A program made the position numbers and the translations under genes. Below the pieces are notes generated by a model, which was not told where the DNA came from, did not search any database, and saw only the letters and a program-made list of their open reading frames with translations. Of a DNA stretch of 21,909 bases, positions 1 through 6,492 are shown piece by piece (position 1 is the first letter of the stretch; the number at the start of each line of letters is the position of its first letter). Origin of the DNA: Gammaproteobacteria bacterium. Its GTDB lineage: Bacteria; Pseudomonadota; Gammaproteobacteria; Pseudomonadales; Azotimanducaceae. Location: the NCBI GenBank assembly GCA_003476445.1, contig DMUF01000099.1, positions 480 to 22,388 on the forward strand, in the 5' to 3' direction.

Positions 1-41
1 TAACCCGAAGGTCGTAGGTTCGAATCCTGCCCCCGCTACCA
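1..41 (+). tRNA. 3' part of initiator tRNA-fMet (partial)
   Basis: The window opens inside a tRNA. Reading back from the encoded CCA (39-41), the acceptor strand is CCCCGCT plus A73, the T arm is GTAGG/TTCGAAT/CCTGC, and the variable loop is AGGTC. The first base is then position 36 of the anticodon, a T, followed by AA and CCCGA. The run TAACCCGAAGGTCGT matches the E. coli initiator tRNA from its anticodon through the variable loop, including the C39-C41 that forms the three G-C pairs typical of initiators. An initiator tRNA (metY) upstream of rimP-nusA-infB is also the known arrangement in E. coli. Only T36 of the anticodon is visible, so the CAT anticodon is inferred. Position 72 is T where E. 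coli has A. Confidence 0.82.
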
Positions 42-50
42 AAGGATTCG

Positions 51-74
51 ATAGGGCCCCAACCGGGGCCTTAT
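51..74 (+). terminator. Hairpin after the tRNA, possible weak terminator
   Basis: ATAGGGCCCC and GGGGCCTTAT can form a 10-bp stem (one G-T pair) around the loop AACC, starting 9 nt after the tRNA CCA. The T-rich part after the GC core is short and interrupted, so full termination is doubtful. It could equally be a processing signal or a partial terminator between the tRNA and the rimP operon. Confidence 0.5.
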
Positions 75-263
75 TCGTAGGCAGCCAGCGCTCTCCGCGC
101 GACCTCCAACGATTTTTCAGATCCTGTCGGTGGCCTCCGTGTCGGTGGAGGGTGCCGTGGGATATGTCTGGCGCGCCTGCGTCTATGCTGCAGGTCCCGC
201 TTTCTCTTAATCCCGCGAACACCTGACGCACCTTGAGTCTTCGTTCGTGCTGGGTCAGGCAAA
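75..263 (+). other. Leader between tRNA and rimP, no gene seen
   Basis: About 190 nt with no convincing coding sequence. It contains a 9-bp direct repeat TGTCGGTGG (125-133 and 140-148) and a small inverted repeat CCTCC/GGAGG (134-138 with 147-151). A further short stem CCTGC/GCAGG lies near 176-195. No good -35/-10 pair was found. In E. coli the metY-nusA operon has a long leader that takes part in regulation, so these elements may belong to a 5' leader, but the sequence alone does not show it. Confidence 0.35.
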
Positions 264-758
264 GTGAACACACGGGAACACGACATCGAGGTTCTGCTCA
301 CGCCGGTAGTCGAAGGGCTCGGATGCGAACTCTGGGGCATCGAGTTTGCCGCTCAGGGCAGACACTCGCGCCTGCGGATTTTTATCGAGCGGGTAGAAGA
401 GCGCATCACGGTCGAGGACTGTGAGCGCGTCAGCCGGGCTGCGAGCGATGTGCTTGATGTTGAGGACGTCATTTCGACAGCGTATACGCTCGAGGTGTCG
501 TCCCCGGGCATGGATCGGATTCTGTTCAAGCCCGTCCATTACGAGCGCAACGTTGGGGCGATTGTTGACGTCCGGTTGCATTATCCCTTCGAGGGCTCAA
601 AGCGGGTGATCGGTGTGCTCGCGGGTATCGAAGATGAAGAGGTCCTCGTGCAGGTGGAAGATCAGGAATATGTCCTGCCGCTCGAAAATATCCAGCGCGC
701 GCGGCTTGTGCCGCAGTTTGACGCGGGTAGATCAGAACAAGGAACCAAGCAGCTATGA
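264..758 (+). CDS. rimP: Ribosome maturation factor RimP
   Basis: This 164-residue protein is a RimP (YhbC) homologue, which assists maturation of the 30S subunit. It follows the family pattern: an N-terminal domain with the segment EGLGCELWGIEF, then the conserved VLDVEDVISTAYTLEVSSPG region, then an Sm-like C-terminal domain ending near NIQRARLVPQF. It is slightly longer than the E. coli protein (about 150 residues) because of a short tail after LVPQF. The start is GTG, chosen because conserved sequence begins a few residues later; only a weak AGG lies 4 nt upstream. It overlaps nusA by 4 bp (ATGA), which suggests translational coupling. Position and similarity agree, so the call is firm; only the exact start is open. 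Confidence 0.95.
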   Translation: MNTREHDIEVLLTPVVEGLGCELWGIEFAAQGRHSRLRIFIERVEERITVEDCERVSRAASDVLDVEDVISTAYTLEVSSPGMDRILFKPVHYERNVGAIVDVRLHYPFEGSKRVIGVLAGIEDEEVLVQVEDQEYVLPLENIQRARLVPQFDAGRSEQGTKQL

Positions 759-2257
759 GTAAGGAAGTGCTCCTGGTCGTCGATTCCGTCTCCCATGAGA
801 AGGGTGTTCCGAAAGAGGTGATCTTCGGTGCGCTCGAAGCCGCACTGGCGATGGCGACGAAAAAGAAATACGGCGAACAAGCCGAGTTTCGTGTGCACAT
901 CAACCGAGACAGCGGCACTTACGACACCTTTCGGGTTTGGGTCGTCGCAGATCCCGAGGCAGTCGAGGAAGAATGGAACCCCGAAGCACAGCTCACGCTC
1001 GAAGAGGGTCGTGCGCGGCGGTCGGATGCAGAGCTGGGTTCGACCATCGAAGAGCCGGTGCCTTCGGTCGAGTTCGGGCGTATTGCGGCGCAGACCGCAA
1101 AACAGGTCATCGTGCAGAAAGTGCGCGAGGCTGAGCGCGCACAGATCGTGCAGGCCTATCAGCCCCGCGTGGGCGAGCTTGTGAACGGCACGGTCAAGAA
1201 GCTCGGCCGCGACAACGTCATTATTGACCTCGGCAACAACGCAGAGGGTTTATTGACGCGAGAACACCTGATCCCGCGCGAGACCTTCCGCATCGGCGAT
1301 CGGGTGCGTTCGCTGCTGCTCGAGATTCGCCCGGAAAACCGCGGACCCCAGCTGATTCTTACGCGCACTTCGCCGCGCATGCTGACTGAGCTGTTCAAGA
1401 TCGAAGTGCCGGAGATCGCTGAGCAGGTGATCGAGATTCGCGGCGCCGCGCGTGATCCGGGGTCGCGCGCAAAAATTGCCGTGCGCACCAATGACGGGCG
1501 CATCGACCCGGTGGGCGCGTGTGTCGGAATGCGCGGTTCCCGCGTACAGGCGGTTTCGGGCGAGTTGGCGGGAGAGCGAATCGACATCGTGCCCTGGGAC
1601 GATAACCCTGCGCAGCTGGTCATCAACGCGATGGCGCCTGCCGAGGTTGAATCCATCGTTCTTGACGAGGATGCCCACGCGATGGATATCGCCGTCGCTG
1701 AGCAGAATCTTGCTCAGGCCATTGGGCGTGGTGGTCAGAACGTGCGGCTGGCGAGTGAGCTCACCGGCTGGACGCTCAACATCATGACCAAGGAAGAAGC
1801 AGAGGCGCGTCAGGTCGAGGAAGCGAACCGCATCATCAATGAGTTCATGGAAGCGCTCGACCTGGACGAAGACGTAGCAACCGTGCTCGTCGAGGAAGGG
1901 TTTACCACGCTGGAAGAGATCGCCTACGTGCCGATTGATGAGATGACTTCGATCGAAGGTTTCGACGAGGAAATCGTGCTCGAGCTGCGCAATCGCGCCA
2001 AAGATGCGCTTCTGACTAAAGCGATCGCGAGCGAAGAGGCGATCGGTGATGTAGAGCCCGCAGAAGATCTGCTGGGCATGGACGGGATGGATCGCGCGCT
2101 GGCGTTCCGCCTTGCAGGACAGGGTGTGGTCACCATGGAAGATCTGGCGGAACTGGCCGTGCCTGATCTCCTCGAAATCGCTGCGGAACTCTCCGAGGAG
2201 CAGGCGGCGGCGATGATCATGACGGCGCGTGCACCGTGGTTCGAGGCGGCCCAGTAA
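755..2257 (+). CDS. nusA: Transcription termination/antitermination factor NusA
   Basis: NusA binds RNA polymerase and nascent RNA and controls pausing, termination and antitermination. The 500-residue protein is the long E. coli type. It has an N-terminal polymerase-binding domain (about 1-135, with ALAMATKKKYGEQ), an S1 domain (about 138-200, GELVNGTVKKLGRDN), and two KH domains (about 200-345, with RIDPVGACVGMRGSRVQAV and NLAQAIGRGGQNVRLAS). Two C-terminal acidic repeats follow (about 360-500, each with the DLL/DVATVLVEEGF-type helix-hairpin signature). These repeats are known in E. coli to bind the polymerase alpha C-terminal domain and relieve autoinhibition. The ATG start overlaps the rimP stop. 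infB follows after 24 nt. Confidence 0.98.
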   Translation: MSKEVLLVVDSVSHEKGVPKEVIFGALEAALAMATKKKYGEQAEFRVHINRDSGTYDTFRVWVVADPEAVEEEWNPEAQLTLEEGRARRSDAELGSTIEEPVPSVEFGRIAAQTAKQVIVQKVREAERAQIVQAYQPRVGELVNGTVKKLGRDNVIIDLGNNAEGLLTREHLIPRETFRIGDRVRSLLLEIRPENRGPQLILTRTSPRMLTELFKIEVPEIAEQVIEIRGAARDPGSRAKIAVRTNDGRIDPVGACVGMRGSRVQAVSGELAGERIDIVPWDDNPAQLVINAMAPAEVESIVLDEDAHAMDIAVAEQNLAQAIGRGGQNVRLASELTGWTLNIMTKEEAEARQVEEANRIINEFMEALDLDEDVATVLVEEGFTTLEEIAYVPIDEMTSIEGFDEEIVLELRNRAKDALLTKAIASEEAIGDVEPAEDLLGMDGMDRALAFRLAGQGVVTMEDLAELAVPDLLEIAAELSEEQAAAMIMTARAPWFEAAQ

Positions 2258-2266
2258 TCGGGCGAC

Positions 2267-2274
2267 GAAAGGGG
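2267..2274 (+). promoter_or_regulatory. infB ribosome binding site
   Basis: GAAAGGGG lies 7 nt before the ATG at 2282. A GTG directly upstream (2279) is in frame, so two starts are possible. The spacing, and the match of the protein from MSDVTVKQLAE to known IF2 N-termini, favour the ATG. Confidence 0.6.
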
Positions 2275-2281
2275 ACGAGTG

Positions 2282-4813
2282 ATGTCTGACGTGACAGTCA
2301 AACAGCTGGCAGAGCAGGTGGGAGCCCCGGTCGAGCGTCTGCTCAAGCAGATGCAGGAGGCCGGCTTGTCGCACGACTCTCCCGATGCCGAGGTTTCGGA
2401 AGAACAGAAGCAGAAATTGCTCGATTTCCTGAAGCGCGTGCGCGGCACCGGGGACGAAGGCCCCCGCAAGATCACGCTCACTCGCAAGACCGTTGGCACC
2501 ATCAAGACCGGGCAGGGCCGCACCGGGCGTGCGGTGACGGTTGAGGTCAGGCGCAAGCGCACCTATGTGAAGCGCGAGGATGTAGAGGAGACTGGCGCCG
2601 AAGCTGCTGCCGCCGAAGAGCCTTTGGCCACGCATACCGAGCTCGAAGCGCAGCGTATTCGCGAGGAAGAGCAGGCGCGCATTCAGGCGGAGGAAGAGCA
2701 GCGCCGCAAAGAAGCCGAGCGTCGCGCTGAGGAAGAGCAGCGCCGCGAGGAGCAGCGGCTGAAGGAAGAAGCGGAGCGTGCTGCTCTCGAGCGCAAAGCC
2801 GAGGAAGAGCGCGCCCGCGCCGCTGAACGCCCCGCAGCAGCAGCCCCCGCCGCGGCTAAGCCCGGTGACAAGGCAGCCCCCAGCAAACGGGGTGGCAAGG
2901 GTCGTGAGCGTGGTCGAGAGGGCGGCGGAGATGGCGATGACCGGTTCGGTCGTCGACGCGAGCTGTCGCTCAAGATGGAGCGCCGCGGCAAGCGGCGACC
3001 AGGCTCGGGCCCGCTTCGCGTTGATCAGCAGGGCGGCGAGTTCAAGCCGACCGAATTCATTTCCCGCGCGGTGGACATTCCCGAATTCGTCACCGTCGGC
3101 GAGCTGGCATCGCGTATGACGATCAAGGCGGGGGACCTGATCAAGTCGCTCATGGGCATGGGCATCATGGCTACGATCAATCAGGCCATCGACCAGGAAA
3201 CGGCGGTGCTGGTGGTCGAAGAGCTCGGTCATCGACCCAACATTATTCATGCGGACGCGGTCGAGCAGGCGCTAGAGCGATCGCTCAAGATCGTTGGCGA
3301 GGGCGTCCCGCGCCCGCCGGTGGTCACCGTGATGGGTCACGTCGACCATGGCAAGACCTCCCTGCTCGACTACATTCGCAAGACCCGCGTCACCGCGGGC
3401 GAGGCAGGCGGCATCACGCAGCACATTGGTGCTTACAGCGTGGAAACGCCGGCAGGGCGCATTACCTTCATTGACACGCCTGGCCACGCAGCCTTTACGG
3501 CCATGCGTGCGCGCGGAGCTCGTGTCACAGATATCGTGATTCTGGTGGTGGCGGCGGATGATGGTGTGATGCCGCAGACGGCGGAAGCGATCCAGCATGC
3601 GCGCGCCGCGGGCGTGCCGTTGGTTGTCGCCATTAACAAGATGGACTTGCCGGGCGCGGACCCGGATCGGGTTACCAATGAGCTGCTCGCGCAAAGTGTG
3701 GTACCAGAAGCGCTGGGCGGTGACACGCAGTTCGTGAAGGTCTCCGCCATGACCGGCGCTGGTATCGACGAACTGCTCGAGTCTCTGCTGTTGCAGTCGG
3801 AGATTCTCGAACTGCGCGCGGTCGCGGAAGCGCCGGGTCGGGGTGTGGTTATTGAGTCGCGGCTCGATCGTGGCCGAGGTCCGGTCGCGACCTTGCTGGT
3901 GCAGAACGGTACCCTGCATCAGGGCGACGTGCTGATCGCCGGTGAGTTCTACGGTCGTGTTCGCGCCATGTTCGATGAACAGGGTGCCATGGTGAAATCT
4001 GCCGGTCCGTCAGTACCGGTGGAGGTTCTGGGGCTTTCGGGTACGCCAGGCGCCGGCGACGAATTCTCTGCCGCCGCGGACGAGAAGACGGCGCGAGAAC
4101 TTGCCGAGTACCGCAAGGATCGCAGCCAGGAAACCCGTCTTGCCGCGCAACAAGCAAGCAAGCTCGAAAATCTCTTCGCGAATTTTGGCGAAGGCGAGAA
4201 GCGGGTGCTCAAGATCGTGCTCAAGTCCGACGTACGTGGCAGCCTCGAAGCGATTTCCCACGCGCTCTCCGAACTCGGCAATGACGAGGTTTCGGTCAGC
4301 GTGCTGGGATCGGGTGTGGGCGGAATCACCGAAACGGATGTGAACATGGCGGCCACGTACGGCGCGGCGGTGTTCGGGTTCAACGTGCGCGCCGATAGCG
4401 CAGCGAAAGCGATCATCGAGCGCGAAGGCATCGACCTGCGCTACTACAGCATCATTTATGAGCTCCTCGATGACGTTAAGAGCGTGCTGTCGGGCATGCT
4501 GTCCCCCGAGATCCGCGAGGAAATTCTGGGCGTTGCCGAGGTGCGCGATGTGTTCCGTTCACCACGCTACGGCCAGGTTGCGGGGTGCATGGTGGTGGAA
4601 GGTCAGGTCTTCCGTAACAAGCCGATCAGGGTGCTCCGTGATAACGTGGTGATCTTTCAGGGCGAGCTTGAGTCCCTGCGCCGCTTCAAGGATGACGTCA
4701 GCGAGGTCCGCTCCGGCATGGAGTGCGGCATCGGTGTGCGTAACTACAACGATGTGCGTCCGGGTGATCTGATCGAAGTCTACGACACCAAGGTACTGGC
4801 TCGGCAGTTGTGA
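2282..4813 (+). CDS. infB: Translation initiation factor IF2
   Basis: IF2 is the GTPase that places initiator tRNA on the 30S subunit and promotes subunit joining. The 843-residue protein starts with the small N-terminal fold (MSDVTVKQLAEQ..., about 1-50). A linker follows that is very rich in Glu, Arg, Ala and Lys (about 121-185, probably a long helix), then an Ala/Pro/Gly-rich stretch and a second IF2_N domain before the G domain. GTPase motifs are intact: GHVDHGKT (352-359), GGITQHIGAY, DTPGH (from 398), NKMD (from 452) and SAMTGAG. Domains II to IV follow, ending in the fMet-tRNA-binding C-terminal domain (GMECGIGVRNYNDVRPGD). Its stop overlaps the rbfA start (TGATG). An initiator-like tRNA gene lies at the head of the same region. 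Confidence 0.98.
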   Translation: MSDVTVKQLAEQVGAPVERLLKQMQEAGLSHDSPDAEVSEEQKQKLLDFLKRVRGTGDEGPRKITLTRKTVGTIKTGQGRTGRAVTVEVRRKRTYVKREDVEETGAEAAAAEEPLATHTELEAQRIREEEQARIQAEEEQRRKEAERRAEEEQRREEQRLKEEAERAALERKAEEERARAAERPAAAAPAAAKPGDKAAPSKRGGKGRERGREGGGDGDDRFGRRRELSLKMERRGKRRPGSGPLRVDQQGGEFKPTEFISRAVDIPEFVTVGELASRMTIKAGDLIKSLMGMGIMATINQAIDQETAVLVVEELGHRPNIIHADAVEQALERSLKIVGEGVPRPPVVTVMGHVDHGKTSLLDYIRKTRVTAGEAGGITQHIGAYSVETPAGRITFIDTPGHAAFTAMRARGARVTDIVILVVAADDGVMPQTAEAIQHARAAGVPLVVAINKMDLPGADPDRVTNELLAQSVVPEALGGDTQFVKVSAMTGAGIDELLESLLLQSEILELRAVAEAPGRGVVIESRLDRGRGPVATLLVQNGTLHQGDVLIAGEFYGRVRAMFDEQGAMVKSAGPSVPVEVLGLSGTPGAGDEFSAAADEKTARELAEYRKDRSQETRLAAQQASKLENLFANFGEGEKRVLKIVLKSDVRGSLEAISHALSELGNDEVSVSVLGSGVGGITETDVNMAATYGAAVFGFNVRADSAAKAIIEREGIDLRYYSIIYELLDDVKSVLSGMLSPEIREEILGVAEVRDVFRSPRYGQVAGCMVVEGQVFRNKPIRVLRDNVVIFQGELESLRRFKDDVSEVRSGMECGIGVRNYNDVRPGDLIEVYDTKVLARQL

Positions 4814-5229
4814 TGGCGAACCGTGACGGCGGAAGAACGCTGCGGATCGCGGATTTCCTGCGCGATGAGATTGCCGACATTCTGCGGCGTGGATTGCGTG
4901 ACCCGCGCGTGGGGCTGGTAGGCGTGCATGACGTTCGTGTCAGTCGTGATCTCTCGTATGCCGATGTCTATGTGTCTGCACTGGGCGTCGACTCCGCTGA
5001 AGCACGTCTCGCGCTGCTCGGGGTGCTGAATCACGCGGCAGGGTTTTTCCGCAGCGAGCTGGCAAAGCGCCACACGCTGCGAACAACACCGCGAATCCGG
5101 TTTCATTACGATGAGATGCCAGAACGGGGTCGGCACCTCGATGCGCTCATCGATCGGGCGCTTCACGATGACGCGGCAAAGTCCAAGCCGACTTCTGCGG
5201 TCGACGGGGGGGCTGACGATGCGGCGTAG
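4813..5229 (+). CDS. rbfA: Ribosome-binding factor A
   Basis: RbfA is a small KH-type cold-shock protein that binds the 30S subunit and helps mature the 5' end of 16S rRNA. The 138-residue protein shows the family features RIADFLRDEIADILRRGLRDPRVG near the N-terminus, VSRDLSYADVYVSALG in the middle, and LRTTPRIRFHYDEMPERGRHLDALID towards the end. Length is close to the E. coli 133 residues. The ATG overlaps the infB TGA by one base; an in-frame GTG lies just before it at 4810. The C-terminal tail after LIDRALHDD is poorly conserved and acidic. A run of seven G (5206-5212) sits in the last codons and doubles as the truB ribosome binding region. Confidence 0.96.
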   Translation: MANRDGGRTLRIADFLRDEIADILRRGLRDPRVGLVGVHDVRVSRDLSYADVYVSALGVDSAEARLALLGVLNHAAGFFRSELAKRHTLRTTPRIRFHYDEMPERGRHLDALIDRALHDDAAKSKPTSAVDGGADDAA

Positions 5230-6136
5230 ACGAGGACGTGATTTGAGCGGCGTGCTCGTGCTCGACAAGCCGGTGGGAATGACCTCGAACGACGCGGTCC
5301 AGGCGGTCAAACGGTTGTTCCGTGCAGAGAAGGTAGGACACACCGGCGCTCTCGATCCACTGGCGACCGGGGTGCTTCCGCTCTGTTTTGGTGAAGCCAC
5401 CAAGTTCTCGCAGTTTCTACTCGATTCCGACAAACGTTACTGGACCCGCGTTCGTCTGGGTGTTGCGACCACGACCGGCGATGCCGAGGGCGAAGTGGTT
5501 GAAAGGCGCCCGGTCCCGCAGTTCTCGACAGCCGATATCGAGGCTGCGCTCGATCAGTTCCGCGGCGAGATTGCCCAGGTTCCATCCATGTTCTCGGCGA
5601 TCAAGCATCAGGGACAGCCGCTGTACAAGCTTGCACGCCAGGGTATCGAGATCGATCGTGAGGCGCGGCGCGTGGTCGTCTACGAAAACCGTCTGGTCGC
5701 GCGCGAGGGCGACGATATCGAGCTCGAGATTCACTGCAGCAAGGGCACCTACATCCGCACCATTGCTGAGGATCTTGGTCGTGCGCTCGGTTGTGGGGCG
5801 CACGTGATCGCGCTGCGCCGGCTCTCAGCCGGGCCTTACCTTGCAAGTGACAGCGTTACCTTCGAAACGCTCGATGCCTGTGGTTCTGACGCGGCACTCG
5901 ACAGCCTGCTGTTGTCGATTGATTCCGCGGTGGCCGCGTGGCCCGAGGTGAGACTGAACGAAGATAGCGCGTACTATATGCGCCAGGGGCAGGCGGTGAT
6001 CGTCGCCCATGCGCCGCGTAGCGGACTGGTGCGCCTGTCCGCGGTTTCTGAACAGGGTCGTTCGCGCTTTATGGGCGTGGGCGAAATTCTGGATGACGGT
6101 CGGGTCGCCCCGAGGCGGCTTGTCGTCGCAGGCTGA
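5219..6136 (+). CDS. truB: tRNA pseudouridine(55) synthase TruB
   Basis: TruB makes pseudouridine 55 in the T loop of tRNAs. The 305-residue protein (E. coli: about 314) has the catalytic loop HTGALDPLATG with the nucleophile Asp46. It also has the conserved SGVLVLDKPVGMTS near the N-terminus, the QVPSMFSAIKHQGQPLYKLAR segment, and the CSKGTYIRTIAEDLG segment. A C-terminal PUA-like domain (about 245-305) binds tRNA. The reading frame is open much further upstream, but that part is rbfA in another frame. The ATG at 5219 fits family N-termini and follows a G-rich Shine-Dalgarno stretch. It overlaps rbfA by 11 bp. In E. coli TruB also acts as a tRNA chaperone. Confidence 0.97.
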   Translation: MRRRRGRDLSGVLVLDKPVGMTSNDAVQAVKRLFRAEKVGHTGALDPLATGVLPLCFGEATKFSQFLLDSDKRYWTRVRLGVATTTGDAEGEVVERRPVPQFSTADIEAALDQFRGEIAQVPSMFSAIKHQGQPLYKLARQGIEIDREARRVVVYENRLVAREGDDIELEIHCSKGTYIRTIAEDLGRALGCGAHVIALRRLSAGPYLASDSVTFETLDACGSDAALDSLLLSIDSAVAAWPEVRLNEDSAYYMRQGQAVIVAHAPRSGLVRLSAVSEQGRSRFMGVGEILDDGRVAPRRLVVAG

Positions 6137-6170
6137 GTTCACTGCAAATATGCGCGGTGATCTCTGTTAG

Positions 6171-6176
6171 TAAAAT
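6171..6176 (+). promoter_or_regulatory. Possible -10 element upstream of rpsO
   Basis: TAAAAT lies 22 nt before the rpsO ATG, in an AT-rich patch unusual for this GC-rich window. No good -35 is found at 16-18 nt upstream, so this is only a candidate. A promoter between truB and rpsO is known in E. coli. Confidence 0.3.
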
Positions 6177-6198
6177 AGAGCATATTGGAGCAAACATC

Positions 6199-6468
6199 AT
6201 GGCACTTTCCGCCGCAGAAAAAGCTGAGATCATCAAGGATTTCCAGACCGATCCCACTGACACGGGCTCACCCGAGGTTCAGGTCGCATTGCTGACGCGC
6301 AACATCAACGCGCTGCAGGAACATTTCAAGACGCACAAGCAGGACCATCATTCGCGTCGCGGACTCATTCGTATGGTGAACCAGCGTCGAACGCTCCTCG
6401 ATTACCTGAAGCGGAAAGATGCAAATCGCTACGCGGCACTGCTTGGCCGGCTCGGCCTGCGCCGTTAA
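6199..6468 (+). CDS. rpsO: 30S ribosomal protein S15
   Basis: S15 is a primary 16S rRNA-binding protein of the 30S platform. The 89-residue product has exactly the E. coli length. It carries the family signature TGSPEVQVALLTRNINALQEHF and the rRNA-binding segment HKQDHHSRRGLIRMVNQRR, ending YAALLGRLGLRR. The ATG is preceded by TTGGAG (6185-6190) at 8 nt. The frame is open upstream to 6157, but those 14 codons are not part of the conserved protein. The 62-nt gap after truB is the largest in the operon after the leader and contains an AT-rich patch. In E. coli S15 represses its own translation through a pseudoknot in this leader; that structure was not confirmed here. Confidence 0.98.
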   Translation: MALSAAEKAEIIKDFQTDPTDTGSPEVQVALLTRNINALQEHFKTHKQDHHSRRGLIRMVNQRRTLLDYLKRKDANRYAALLGRLGLRR

Positions 6469-6479
6469 GCGCACCCACT

Positions 6480-6484
6480 GGAGG
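6480..6484 (+). promoter_or_regulatory. Strong Shine-Dalgarno deciding the pnp TTG start
   Basis: GGAGG, 8 nt before the TTG at 6493. No ATG or GTG is available nearby in frame, and the protein matches PNPase directly from this codon, so TTG is the probable start. The perfect SD may compensate for the weak start codon. Confidence 0.7.
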
Positions 6485-6492
6485 AATTCCAT

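Noticed and set aside
1250..3250. Open frame of 666 codons on the minus strand across nusA and infB
   Set aside because: It is antisense to two certain genes, has no recognisable domain, and long antisense frames are expected from codon bias in GC-rich DNA.
5111..5218. Upstream extension of truB
   Set aside because: The extra 36 codons are rbfA read in another frame; TruB family similarity begins just after 5219.
6157..6198. Upstream extension of rpsO
   Set aside because: S15 normally begins MALSAAEK-like, and a proper SD precedes the ATG at 6199.
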